A stretch of DNA of 64,000 nt from assembly GCF_020080835.1 (NCBI RefSeq), contig NC_058160.1, positions 27,825,152 to 27,889,151 on the forward strand. Reading direction: 5' to 3'. This document shows, piece after piece, positions 12,701 to 25,207 of the stretch. The position numbers were made by a program, and so were the translations under genes. The notes under the pieces are model-generated. The model was not told the DNA's origin, made no database searches, and saw only the letters and a list, made by a program, of their open reading frames with translations. The stretch is from Cotesia glomerata (Eukaryota > Arthropoda > Insecta > Hymenoptera > Braconidae). Numbering within the stretch: the stretch's first letter is position 1; each line of letters begins with the position of its first letter.

Positions 12701-15700
12701 TCACTGATACTTTTTTTATACTTGTTTATTTTAAAACTCAACATTACTGACATACCATACTATAGTGATGTACAGTCGATCGACGCAGCTCGTTAGCGGG
12801 CTCGCGTATTGTCGTTTTGTGCGAGACGGGTCATAGTTGATAAAAATCCGAGCCTAAGGTCGAATGTCTCACGTTTAATGTCTAATGTCTAATGTATTAT
12901 ATTATACAGTATATCCAATCGGGAGGATAAATAGTATAATAATCTCTCCATTGGCGCCCGGTAAGACATAAATAAAGAGTGGCTGCCTAGAAAATAATAA
13001 TTGTAGAGCCAAGAAGATTTTTTAGGATAATAAAAGGATAAAAAGGACTATGAGGCTCCGTAGATTGTATAAAGTCCAAGATGCACGCACATTCTCTCTT
13101 ACGTAAATGATTAAACAGAAAAGATTTGATGTGTTTTATCGAGAAAATAATAAAAGGATTTTTTATTATATTGATGTGGCGTGCATCAGTCGGTGAAACA
13201 CGACCGGAGATGATTGCCTTGACGTGTAGTCCTATTCCTTTATATTTAGTTGGCTTCATATTATGGATATTGTAGGTATGTGTGTGGATGTGTAAGGATG
13301 GTGAAACTGTCTCGTGACACGCAACAGTATATTACGACAGTATAACGCTTTATAACAGCAGGAAGTTTTGCTGGGTTCATGAGTCCACTGAAATTTGATA
13401 TGCTCGTTTTGATACGACCCTTGTTGTGTAGATGATAGCATACCCGTGGCTACTTATCATTTGTTAAGAACCTTTTTATAATAATTATTATTATTATTAT
13501 GCCTTTATAAATTACTGGGGCTATTTTTTTATTAAATTGTGGGTTATTGTCGATTAATACGGCATTTTTAGGTCAGTAATTAAGTCTATGTAGGGCAAGG
13601 GGGTTAAATAAGACGCTTGAGGTATCCCCGAGTAATAAGGCCTAGTTCGGAGAAAAGAAAAGTATTAATTAATTTTTTAAGAATATTTTATATAAAATAT
13701 AAACAAAACATAATTATTTTTTTTATAAATAAAAATTTTTTTTAAAAATTTTTAATTAATTAAAAAAAATGAAATTTTTTTAAAATTATATTTGAATTAT
13801 TAAAAAAACAATTAAAAATTTTTACTGAAGAATATTTTTCTATTATTAAATTTTTACTAAATGAACACGATTATTATTACTATTTTTACACGGTTTACTT
13901 TTCAAAATTTGATTTAAAATTAAAATTTCTAATTGAAAAAAAAAAATATGAAAGCTTAAATTGATTAATAATTAGTGGATTAGAAAAAGACAATAATAAT
14001 ATAATCTCAAATTAGTTATTAGCAAAGAGAAATGTGTGGTTGGTGTAAAACAGTAATTGGCTGGGTATATACATCCACTGGGACCGAGTCTTTAATGGTT
14101 ACCGTTAATGCGTAACAATAAGAAAAGCGTGTCTGATGCATCTTATCGGTTTCCAGCACCCCGGGAGTCAGATTGCAATTTGTAGTGAGTTTAAAAAATT
14201 AACCAACATAAAAAGCGATAAAAAAGTATCTAATAACCACAGCGAGTATGCCATTAATATGTGGATAAAAATAAATAAAAATAATAAAAGTATTAACCGA
14301 GTTGAGTAGAGAGGCATTTAAGAGCAACGCATCAATGCAATTAGAGTGAAATTAAGAGGGAAAAATATTGACAGTAATTTTTCACGCTGTCAACTGCGGT
14401 ATAATCATACACCATTTTTGGACTCTGCCGTCTTCATTAAACCCCAATTGCTCCATGTAAGAATTATATCATCCATCAAAATCCAAACTGATAACCATCT
14501 TTTTTCATTCGAATTTCATTCATAAATTACTCTGGATAATCATAATACTAATAACAATAATAATAATAGTAATAATGATAATAAAAATATTGTATCGGCA
14601 CCGCTGATAAAAAACGCGATGTAAAATCATGGCAATTTGTGGCGATCGGGCAGTTAAATGAGAGGGACCCGAAATAATCGATCCATAACGGGTAAGAGAC
14701 AAATTATGCGGTTTGCATAACCGATGTACTTGCACCTCAATACGCATCTTCTCCTCGGTAGGTGGGAAGAATAAATTTCCCGGTTTGTTGCTTTCACAAT
14801 TATTCAAACATATTCATATTATACATTTATTTCGACAGTAAAAAATTATTTTTATTTTAAATCATAAATATTATTTTCTTTTATTATATAATTAGATAAT
14901 TTGATTTTTCTGGATCTAAATTTTATTAATTAGATCTCCTATAAATTAAATTCAAATATAATTGAATTCATTCAATAAAAAAATAATTTTTTAAACTGTG
15001 ATTTAAATACAAAATTAAATTTTGAATAACCACATTTACTTCTAATTAATTTGACCCAATTCTACTAAATCGAATCTACCTTAAATTATTCAACTAGATC
15101 TAATTACAATCAATCTTTTTTTGTTTCAATCGATTGGTTCAACTCATAAAAATTAAATAAACTTTTTTCTTATCGCATTATTATTACAATCCTAAAAAAT
15201 ATCCTAGCGATATTATATGCTCACATTAAACATAAATAAATAAATACAGAATGCATCCACACATTTATTTAAAACGCGACACGGTACGACAACGCACAAC
15301 CGGTTCCCTTCGATTGGTCCTTGCGATAACGACATGTTTTACCGCAAACATTCCGTTAATTTTGTCTGTAAGTCAACGACACGACATTTTATGCAGTTGC
15401 AATATTAACAAAATTAACCACCGAAATAAAACAAGTTTAATAAAAAAGAATAATTATCAGCGTAACCATTAAGTAAGCTTGCACATTACACTTTAAATAA
15501 ACCCTTTAAATAATTCATTTGTCAAACAAAATCTCAAGTCTTAGCACTTATTTATTCGGAACAAGCAATTTTTTTTTAAATTCTTTTTACTACTGATATG
15601 ATAATTCATTAATTGCACCGAATTTATTATCTGGACTCGGAGTCCTTATAATAAATCCACGGTTATATGGGATTCGTTATGTCCCAGATTTACAGTACAC

Positions 15701-16335
15701 ATGTAAGTATGTAAATATGTAAATATGTTATGATAAATAATAAATAATAAACAAGTGCGAGTAAGAATTTGAGATAAGGCTGGCGCTTGGCAAGCACAGA
15801 GATATCCAGTTTGACATTGGTTCAAGCGGAACGAGGCATGACGGGGTAATCGTGTTAATCTATCGCTCGAGATAATCGATAATGTCGGTAATCTATTCGA
15901 GGTAGTGCTCTTACATAGCAGCCTTCATACACTTAACTTATATGTATACACTATTACACTATGTATATTTATAACCGACTAAATATACAACGAGAGATTT
16001 AGACAGGGCACACGTGTAATCTGAGTTAAATGACGCGTGTAATCGCTGTCAACGGATAAATCCTGACTAGTCACAACGCATCTTAATTCCGAGGCAATCC
16101 CTATAGGCTTCGGGGCTTTTAGTGTCGTCTGAATTATAAACCAGTGTATAGTATATAGGATAGCAAGTAGAGGATCTTAACTCCTAGTCTTGGTTATAAC
16201 TGCTATTAGTGTTGTATCGTCTGCTCAGGAGTTAATAATTATTCAAATTTGAATCAAAGTTTATTATAATTATAATTCAGTAACTTATGTATTAAGATGT
16301 TGAATTGTTGAGATTTATCAATTGGAGGATAAATA
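7861..16335. other. 8.5 kb without a supported gene
   Basis: An AT-rich start leads into GC-balanced single-copy blocks at about 8560-9300, 10660-11050, 11300-11760, 12130-12560, 12780-13440, 14040-14780 and 15780-16220, separated by homopolymer-rich DNA. A long pyrimidine tract ending in TTTTAG (about 8868-8889) resembles a 3' splice site but no open frame follows it. A (TTTA)n microsatellite sits at 9686-9724. A 39-codon ATG frame at 15251-15367 ends at a GTAAGT and is discussed as a weak exon candidate. Frames up to 95 codons elsewhere lack coding character. Confidence 0.45.
9686..9724. repeat. (TTTA)n microsatellite
   Basis: About nine uninterrupted TTTA units. Confidence 0.9.
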
Positions 16336-16556
16336 CACAGAAAAAAAAATTACTTGAATCAAGTAAATAATTTTGAAGAACTTGATCTTCTTGATTTGAG
16401 TAGAAAAATTCTCAAACTGAGAAATTTTTCTTAGTTTAAGTAAATTTTACATGATTCAAGAATTTTTCGTCTTGATTCAAAACAATGAAACTTTTCAAAA
16501 TTATTTTCTTGGCTCAAGAATTTTTCTCTTGATTCAAGTTAATTTTTTTTTCTGTG
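16336..16556. mobile_element. Short TIR element, CACAG...CTGTG, TA duplication
   Basis: Begins CACAGAAAAAAAAATTACTT and ends GTTAATTTTTTTTTCTGTG, flanked by TA on both sides (16334-16335, 16557-16558). The interior has the family words AATAATTTTGAAGAACTTGA, CTTGATTTGAGTAGAAAAA and CTTGATTCAAG. It is 221 bp, close to the copies at 5161 and 33946. There is no open frame. Confidence 0.82.
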
Positions 16557-19543
16557 TACGAGAACTGAATAGAGTTTTAATAGTTAGGATTTTTTAAAAA
16601 TTAAAGCTTCATTAGAAAAATTATTTGAAGACATTGATTTTTTTTTTTTTTTTTTTTTTGATGGATTGTGTAATTTTGAAAATTTTAAATTTTAATTAAA
16701 TATAAATGTGTATTTGTTTAATTAAAATTTTACAAATAGATTCTTTTAATTATACTATCCAAATTCGGATAAATTTTTTAAATAATTCTGTACTAAAATT
16801 AGTCATTTAGAAATTTTTTTAAGATAACATTTCTAATTTTTATATGTAATTATGAATTAATTTTTTTTAGCTTTTTTTAGTCGATTAAAAATGAAGAAAC
16901 TCTAAAAAATAACATTTTTGAATAAAGTTTATTTTTTTACCACTATATATTTAATCCAATAGTCATACTAGATAAATTATCCAGACCATCAACCATTTAA
17001 CCCTCCAATAAATTATTTTCCACACAAAAAAAAAAAATAAAAATCAAATAAAAATTGTCCACCATCGACTCCCCATAAATATAAATTAAACTAAATTTTT
17101 TCGACTTTTAATCACCGGCATATATTTTCCCAAGTTACAGTGATAAAAGATCCTCGGCAGCGCATTCACCCTTAAGCATATAATATTACATAATATATTA
17201 GATATTTACAGCAAATGAATTTAATAAGAGACAATTTAAAAGCAATGATTATCTAGGCGCTATTGGAGCTATCTTTTAAATTCCAATTACGCTTTGATGC
17301 TGGATAAATCGCCGACGGACAGAGAGCTGGTGGGATATTTATTTAAAAGAGAGCCGATGTAAGTAAACAGTAAGAGAATGAGAGCTGGAGAATAGCTCGG
17401 GAATCTGTGAATCTCCTTACTTTAAACTCTTAACTCTTAACTCTTAGCTCCTTGGTGTGGTGAGTGTAAATACTACTGCCTACTCGACGGTCATATACTT
17501 GTTCCAGCAGTTAAGCAGTTTGTTTAGTTACCAATTGGAGGACTAGTAGGTATTACCAGCACAGAGTGTTCTGTGTTTTTTATATCGTATCTTAAGCGGC
17601 CTAGCGCTTTAAATCCCTTTTATTCTTAGTACAGTAGTTTATTCCGGTGGTGATCGTTTAACTTGTTTTATGCTCGCGGTTCCCACAGCCCGTATTGCGA
17701 TCGAATGGAAATGGTGAATTGGTCGGTGGATTTGTTCGATGGTTGGTTGCATTAGCTAAGAAAAGCAAGTACTTATACGAGGATTCAACTCAAGGATTAG
17801 TGTTGTTGGATGGTATTGGTAGTGGCACGCGGTCAATTTGCGTCTAGCACGAGTCAACTCGCATCCTCGTACTCGTGTCATAGACAGAGCATAGAAATGT
17901 CCCGCGGGATGAAGAAGAAGTAAAATAAGATGTAGCCTCGCTGATAAGATGTGCCGGCTGCACCATGGAAGCTTTCTGTTCTGGGAATAAAACTTTAGAT
18001 TCGACATTTCTTTTTGCTTTTTAAATTTACAAATACGAACAATAATAATAATGGATGAAGGGAATTAGAGAGGAGGTTGCGAATGGAAGGCTATTGGCTA
18101 TTGGGTATGTTATTCTCCTCCTGTTATTTCTCCTGATCTGATAGCACACACGCGGCGGCATACGCGTATCGTGCTTGTAAATTCGTGCTCGCCTCTTTTA
18201 TTTTTATTTTATATAACTGCTGGCACTGGCACACAAAAGCGCCGACCAGCTCCTCTCCCTCTAGTCCGACGCCTCGCAGCGAGAAAGATTAAACGCGAGA
18301 GTGGCAAACAATACTACATCGGTTTATTTTTAGACTACTGTTTTTTACTAATTATTTTTGATGCCTACTAGTTCATTTTCAGAGTTAATAACAATAAAGT
18401 TTATCGAAAAATTATTTTTTTGTAAACTTTTTTATGATATTATTTTAACATATAAAAGAAAAAATTAATAAAAAAATAAGAAAATTGGGACTTTGGAAAA
18501 TTGGATATTTTTATTGAAGCAATAAGACAACTTTACAAATTTTTTTTAAAAAGTATTTTACGAAATAATTTCATAACCGTGAAAAAATTCTCTGATATGA
18601 TTATATATACTCATGAATAATTTTTCAACCAAAGATAGTATTAAAAATTTTCACCAGAGGGCGTATGGTCGCTTAATTGTCTCGCTACAAGAGAGTTAAG
18701 TTCTAATATATTAAGTACAAAAATAATTATTTTTTCCCTCAAACAATTTTGAAACGATATATTTTTTTTTATTGTGATGTTAAAAATTTTTATAAATGTT
18801 ATTTATATCATTTTGGGTTGTCAACATAACAGGTACCAAATAAATACCCTTAAGCAATGTTATATATGAAAGAAAACTTGTATGTATATAAAATATGATC
18901 AATAAAGACTTTTAAATAAAAATTATTATTTGACTTTCTTAAAGAACTCATCTGACGTTGATTTTGAATTGAATTAATTATTTAACCAATTTCTAATTAA
19001 AACATAATTCTAAAATACAATAAAAAATTATTGTTTTTTATTCACAGACTGGTATGGTCATTTATAAAAATTTTTTTACGTGTGTAGAAATTACAAAAAA
19101 ATATGAGTGTAAACTTTAAGAAATAATTTTTAGTACTAATTTAATTGATAAATAAAACGAAAAATTAATTAGTTATTTGCTGATTTGTGTATCATAATTA
19201 TTCCTACAAATTCATAAAAACGATCTTACTGGAAAATAAAAGTAAAGAGCATAAATATTAACAGCAAAATTACTAATTAAATATCTAATAAAATGAGTAC
19301 CTTGTATTTTTACAGTCAATAAGTGAACACTCTTTCATTATGACACAAGAGTGTTATAAATAATGGTAACGTTACTAAGAATGACGTTGTAATTTGCAGA
19401 TTAAAAAGCCAGTAGCGCGTTCAACAGATGACGCTCTTGTACCGTTTGACGTGGATAATCAATGATGATGATGATAATAACAACAACAATAATGATAATA
19501 GACAGTTGTATGGAAGCTTGGAGTTAACAGACATTTCTCATCA
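16557..19543. other. Gene-free stretch
   Basis: AT-rich to about 17100, with a poly-T run near 16640-16660. GC-balanced at 17280-18360, then AT-rich again. The minus-strand frame at 17756-18007 and the plus-strand frame at 18171-18371 show no domain and are not called genes. Confidence 0.4.
18560..18720 (+). repeat. Dispersed repeat, copy 1 (GGGCGTATGGTCGCTTAATT motif)
   Basis: The run CTGATATGATTATATA, then AAAATTTTCACCAGAGGGCG and AATTGTCTCGCTACAAGAGA, matches 62040-62165, which has AAAATTTCCGACAGATGGCG and AATTGTCTCGGTACCAGAGA. The two are clearly homologous over the last 60 bases and more weakly before that. No ends or target duplication can be defined. Probably an old transposon fragment. 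Confidence 0.5.
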
Positions 19544-19673
19544 ATGGACAATCAATCGCGCTCGGATGAGTACAGCATCGATGCACGGGTGAGCAAGTGG
19601 CTTCTGCTTCTGGTTTATACTTTCATCCATTTCCCCGGGCAACATTTATCATCCCAGCACTCACATCTTACAT
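19544..19673 (+). CDS. Candidate first coding exon with signal-anchor-like N-terminus (weak)
   Basis: An ATG at 19544 opens 43 codons plus one base. The frame runs straight into a strong 5' splice-site match, CAT|GTAAGTTT, with GT at 19674; without splicing it stops seven codons further on. An in-frame TAG at 19499 shows the frame does not extend upstream. The peptide begins MDNQSRSDEY and then has a basic stretch (ARVSKW) followed by a hydrophobic run (LLLLVYTFIHF), like a signal peptide or signal anchor. A 5-codon upstream ORF starts at 19510. No second exon was identified, I recognise no family, and such frame-plus-donor coincidences are expected by chance in 64 kb. The call rests only on start, hydrophobic segment and donor. 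Confidence 0.22.
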
Positions 19674-20313
19674 GTAAGTTTATCTCTTAAATATTACTTT
19701 ATTTATTATTATTATAATTATTATCATACTAGGATTATATTAGCGCTAGAACGGAATGAAAAATGAAGAGAGCGAGTAGTCCGACTATTTAAGTCTCGTA
19801 CTCCTTAATGACATACTAATACGACTCGCTGTGTTTTATAGCCCGCCATTCGAGTAAAGTCCCGCCACGTATTAATTTCCGATAGAATAATAAAATAATC
19901 CCGGGGTTTATTTTAAAATCCTCGGGAATAAAACTTTGTAAGAGGCATCAGCATACCCGCGATAGCGTATCGAGCTGCCGGGAACGCCCTCCAATAACCA
20001 TAAACTACGCATAACATCTAACGTATGCGTAAGAACGTATGCATCCCGTCCAGGTATGATATGCAAGTAATATAAGTATAGATGAGTTCGCTAAAAATAT
20101 TTATGAAAGGTATGCTTAGCTATTCATAACAGTTCCGCGGCATCAAATTATCTACTTGCTGTTTTACATACTCTACCCTTTACTCTCCTGAATAATACTC
20201 GGGGTTTAGGAGTTACCAGTTTCGAATTTCAGGGTATTCATTTTCTTTTTTAATACCGTGCAGTTATGAACGATTATTCATGCTGCAAGTTTGAGGATTC
20301 AAACTTTAAAACA
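19674..20313. other. Gene-free, GC-balanced stretch
   Basis: Single-copy sequence after the candidate donor. No continuing exon with a clear acceptor and open frame was found. Confidence 0.35.
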
Positions 20314-20458
20314 CACTGATAGAATAATTTCTTAGCATTTAAGAAGATTTCTTTGTATTTAAGAAATTATTTCTTAAATATAATTTCTTAGCATTGAAAA
20401 AATATTTCTTATTATTAAAGAAATATTTTTTAAATACTAAGAAATCCTTCTATCAGTG
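20314..20458. mobile_element. Short MITE, CACTGATAGAA family (copy 3)
   Basis: Starts CACTGATAGAATAATTTCTT and ends AAGAAATCCTTCTATCAGTG. The dinucleotide CA is duplicated (20312-20313, 20459-20460). At 145 bp it is a shorter subfamily, nearly identical in plan to the copy at 63495-63658. Both share the AGCATTTAAGAAGATTTCTT segment. Confidence 0.85.
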
Positions 20459-20508
20459 CATGAGACTAAAATCAGCAGATATTTTTTATTTTATTTTGTT
20501 GAAAAATA

Positions 20509-21206
20509 CACAAAAAGAAAAATTTCTTGACTGGAGAACAAAGTTCTTGGCTCAAGAAAATTTTCGAGTGCCTGAAGGAAGACCGAAGTTGTGTTGATCG
20601 AAGTAAAAATTTTTCTTGAAATTCTATTTTTGGTGGAAGTAATTTTTTCTTAATTCAAAGTATTATAAATACTTGATACAATAAATTTTTATATTTGATC
20701 AAGATTTTGAGATACTTTAGGAAAGCAGCGTCATCTATTTCAGTTGAGAAAAAAATTCTCTTACCTTGAGAAAATTTTTCTCTTGAATGTTTGATACCCA
20801 TTTTATATTATTTTAGCGTGCAGTTCTACATATTGAATGAAAAAAAATGATTCAATATTCTTTGATCTTCCCATTTGACATTTTAATCAATAAAAATATT
20901 AATGAAAATTTACTTCTATCTTTATATTTAATTTTTTGGAGCAAGAAAGAAATTTTCTCAAGACAAGAAATTTTACTTTTATCAAAAACTAAATTTTTTG
21001 GAGCAAGATGCTGAATTTTCTCAAAACAAGATTTTCTTGACTTAAATAAATTCTCTTGTATCAAAATACGCATTTTTTAAAGTAAGAAGATTAATTTTGT
21101 TGGGGTAAGTAAAATTTATTGGGTCAAAAAAAATTTTTTTTTTCGCTTAAGAAAATAATTAGGAAGAAAAATATTTTCTTGGCTCAAATGAACCTTTTTT
21201 TCTGTG
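20509..21206. mobile_element. Longer TIR element, CACAA...CTGTG, TA duplication
   Basis: A 698-bp segment bounded by CACAAAAAGAAAAATTTCTT and ACCTTTTTTTCTGTG, each next to TA (20507-20508, 21207-21208). The interior is full of family words such as AATTTTCTCAAGACAAG and TTCTTGGCTCAAGAA, with two imperfect copies of CTAAATTTTTTGGAGCAAGA-like text about 60 bp apart. It is longer than its relatives and may be composite. Ends are less well matched than in the other copies. Confidence 0.55.
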
Positions 21207-21208
21207 TA

Positions 21209-22960
21209 AATTTATGAAAAAAAATGTTTTAGAAAAATTTTAACATTAGTTCTGTAAAATTTTCATTCTTGGAATTTTTTGAAATTGTTTTGTTTAGTTT
21301 ACTATGAAATAATTTATAAAAATAACTAAAAAATTTTATTGAAGAAAAAGAATTCTAAAAATTGTTAGTTGTATGTTGTTTTAATAATAAATTAAAAAAA
21401 ACTTTATTACGGAAGTTGATACTGTTAGATGTGTAATGTGTAATGTCTAGTGTCTAATGCGAGTCGGCGAGAATAACCGGCTAGAAAATTTAACCACCTT
21501 TACCTTTAGCTCCTGCACATCAGTAAGAATAATTAGCGTGGCGAATTGTAATTACTGTATGGCTACTCCGAGTGGTTATGACACCGACCTACGTCCGCGC
21601 CACAGGATATTGAATTTTATTTTGTTTAGATAGATTGTTTAAATTAATAAAAATAAAAATATTAAATAACTACAGTGTGTATATATAAATATATTGTAGG
21701 ACGAGTACTGAGGAGTGAAACTATCTTTTCGTTGAACTTATTTCCCGATCTGACTCCCGATGGGTGGGCTATCCGTCTGTCAGGCTAAAAGCAATACGTG
21801 CAAAATGTACGCAAGTGATGAATGGAGTGATTACTGAGGAGTGACGGGAAATGCTGGCGAGGTGACCGCGTGCATACCCATTCGAAGCTCCAATCATCAT
21901 CAGTTTGTGTTCCGGCGTTTTAAATTTATCCTTACACTACTATTCTGTATTCTGCTTTCTGCTCGTACTCGGGTCAACTTAACATTTATCTTACACACGT
22001 GCGGAGTGTTACATTAATTTTTTTTTTATTATTAAATTATAAAATTTTTATTGGAAATTTTGAAAAAATTTTTTTAACTTTTATTGAAAATTTTTTAAAT
22101 ATAAAATTTATTAATTTATATAAAAAAAAATAATTAACGTGAGAAACGGATGTAGAGTTAGCAACTGCGATGACGGTAATTAATAGTGACACTAAATCAC
22201 TTACCATTTAAAAATAAGAAACTGAGGGAAGTTTTTCCCGAGGCTCAGAGGGTATCAAGTTTCGGATGATTATTTTCCAGGGTGATAAGGATCGTGAGTT
22301 ATTTCGCTAGTTTCTTAGACCGCGGGATTTATACCTCTAGTTTCCTGGCGACTAACTGAACTCGAACTGGCTCGTTACTTTGCTGAATTAAGAGCTCAAC
22401 ACTTACGCCGTACATTTAAATTAAATTAACTAGTTTGTTAACACAACTTTCATACAACTTAATCAATCTTTCATTTATTTTTTACGTTCATTCTTTTTAA
22501 CTAAAAATTATTTTTTTTTTTTATTAAGATTGAATGCTCAAATTATAATTTTTTTTAAAATTATTATTATCATTATGAATGAATCATCAGCTAGTAATTT
22601 CATCAGGTTGTACTAGAAGGTTTAAAACTGTCTAACGCCGATAAAAATTCCAATTACCTTCACAAACAATTCCTCGTAATCGCAACAGTTTTCTTAAATA
22701 ATTCAACTCTCCTGCGTTTCCACGTAATCACACAATCTATTAAGGTTGCCAATAAAAAATCGTCGTTGCTTTGTTGTCAATTGCTGTATAATTGCTGTTA
22801 AGTTCACAAAGTCGATCGCGATCAATCATGACAATCGGAAAATAAATCCAACTTTTATACATAAACTATTGTAATGGTTACAAGGTTAATTCTTTCTCTC
22901 TCTCTCTCTTTTCTCAGGTAATCTATTAAAAAAAAAAAAAAAAGTATAAATAAATAACTT
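21209..22960. other. Gene-free stretch
   Basis: AT-rich, with GC-balanced blocks at 21430-21990 and 22140-22400. A (TC)n tract ending in CTCAG at about 22901-22917 resembles a 3' splice site, but stop codons and a poly-A run follow at once. Confidence 0.4.
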
Positions 22961-23080
22961 ATATAGCTAACTCAATTGGCGCGTGACTCGTCCGTGGGTA
23001 AAGGTGCTAGCCTTTTACTCGTATCAGGATTCCGGGCACGTTCGATCCTCGGCTCATCACAACCAAATCCTTCGATCCTC
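22961..23080 (+). repeat. Probable tRNA-derived SINE fragment
   Basis: A GC-rich island in AT-rich DNA. TAACTCAATTGG (22968-22979) matches the Pol III A-box consensus TRGYNNANNNGG with one mismatch, and CGTTCGATCC (23039-23048) is a degenerate B box. The spacing of about 60 bp is wider than in a plain tRNA. A poly-A run lies just upstream (22928-22943). It does not fold as a functional tRNA, and no second copy is present in the window. Confidence 0.38.
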
Positions 23081-25165
23081 AATCATCTTAAATTAACCTA
23101 TTATCTTGCTAATAAAACTTCCAATCTTCTGTTTAATATTTATAATATATTACGAAATATTGTCAACAATTTAATTAAGATATTAAATTTATTGATAATT
23201 TTCAATAAATAATATCACATTATACTGCAATATATTTTTCATATTTTCGGTGATTTTAAAAGCAGAGAAAAAATAGAAATAATTTTACGAGAAGACAGAA
23301 ATGTAACATAAATTGAAGATAATTATATGAACCTTCAAATACAATTTATGAAACGTAGCTATCAATTATAATTTTAAAACTCTTTAGAAAAATCTCACAC
23401 AATTTTGATTTTTCCAAAAATAAAAAATTTGTTCAAACACTTACAACTTTGGAACCAATGGACAAATTTGACCCATTATTGATTTTTTGATCGAGATTTT
23501 TGTTGATATAAGAAATTTATTAAGTTCTATCAAGATTCGTTAAGAATTCTGACTGTAGACGTGCTAACAAGACAGAATCAATCACATATATAAACTTTTG
23601 AGCTGATGTTATTTTTTGGCACAACTTATTTCAATAAAATAGCAAAATTCTACTAAAATTCCAACGTGAGTGCTTCTGCAACAGGCTTATTTCTACCGAA
23701 AAAAAAGATTTGTATTAAAATTTTTCCATCACCACACAATATATTACTCATTTTTATATATTTTTTTGCTCTGTTAGTAATATAACATAACATGCCAATA
23801 ATAAATACACAAAACGTTTTTGTCGCGTGATTATCGATTAGATTTAACAACAGCGACTACCGTGTGCCCGGAGCAATGCTTCGAAAGATTTATCGCGATC
23901 GACTCAATTACTATCTAGTGTACACACGTGTACGTTAGTTTACTTTTCTCGATCTACCGACGAGGTATATCACCATCGCTGACCATCAAGGTGCGTGTTT
24001 TACCCTCATGCTCAAGATACACACATATTTATCTACATACATCTATATAGATATATATCTAAATCTATATATATTATATACTCAAACTGCAACAAACTGC
24101 TTACACATATTTATTATTTGATGTAATAAGTTGCGTAAATTCTTAAGCACTCAATGCTCTATATCTTAAAAAAAATATTTATATATATACAAACTATCGC
24201 TCGGCTTAGAACATTACCGTTAATTACGTTAATTGACGCATCGATTCCATTGACGTTCCCGCGATTTTAATTTTAAAATAAAAATAATAATTAGTGATAA
24301 AATTTATAATTATAAATTATTTACCGAGTTTTAACTTAAGACCGATACGAACAAAATTAATCGCCGTTAATCAATTCTTGTAAATCGATAAAATTGTAAC
24401 TTTTATTAAGCGAATCTCTGTACTTGCCTTCACTTTTATCTCTCGCTCGTAAAAAACAGTAAAAAACGTTACTACGTAGACATTATAGAGTAAAGTACGG
24501 ACAAGGATAAGGATATAAATAAGAGTACTTTCATTTTCAGAGTTACCACTGATCGCCGAAGGGCGATTAGCTACCAGCCAAAGAACCGAATAAAAATAAA
24601 AATATAATATAAAGCATGCCACCTTTTCCTTCTTTAGACGGTAAAGATTCGCGTTCCCTTTCCAATTGAATACGCGGTTTACGCTTCAGTCCAATGCGGC
24701 TATTTTTATCGGGGATCCGCATGCTAATCCGACGCAATCGTTTAAAATAGATGTTATCTAGTTTGGATTTAGAACGAGTAGAGCTGGAGCGTTAGTCCTG
24801 ATTTTTACCTTTACTTATGCCACAAATGCATGTGTGAGATGTAAGATGGAGGAAGATATTTTCTGATTAGGGAAATTCAACTGGAATTTCTGTTGCCACG
24901 TAAACGATGCTTCGCAATTTTATATAATATGTAATATCTTGTGTGGATATGTGTGCGTTGATTGTAATGAGAGATTTCGCGGTTCATCGAGACTGAATTA
25001 TTACACTAGTGGCGACACGAGAAGATATAAGTGAGACATAAATGGGCGGAGTGAACCTGGAAACTTACGTACAGATGTGTAGGGTAGATTGGGTCGAAGA
25101 ATTCCGCGGTCAAACATTTAAATATAAAGGTGAATTTTTTTAGTAGAAAATAGTAACTACTATAT
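23081..25165. other. Gene-free stretch
   Basis: AT-rich, with GC-balanced blocks at 23850-24000 and 24630-25120. A run of ATCTATATAGATATATATCT lies near 24041. No coding frame is supported. Confidence 0.4.
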
Positions 25166-25207
25166 TTGTTATTGTTATTATTATTATTATTATTGTTATT
25201 ATTATTA
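25166..25207. repeat. (ATT)n microsatellite at a Helitron insertion site
   Basis: Interrupted TTA/TTG repeats run directly into the 5' TC of Helitron B. The final A is the expected host base. Confidence 0.85.

Noticed and set aside
22901..22920. (TC)n tract ending CTCAG|GT, like a 3' splice site
   Set aside because: Followed directly by stop codons and poly-A; a simple repeat explains the pyrimidine tract.
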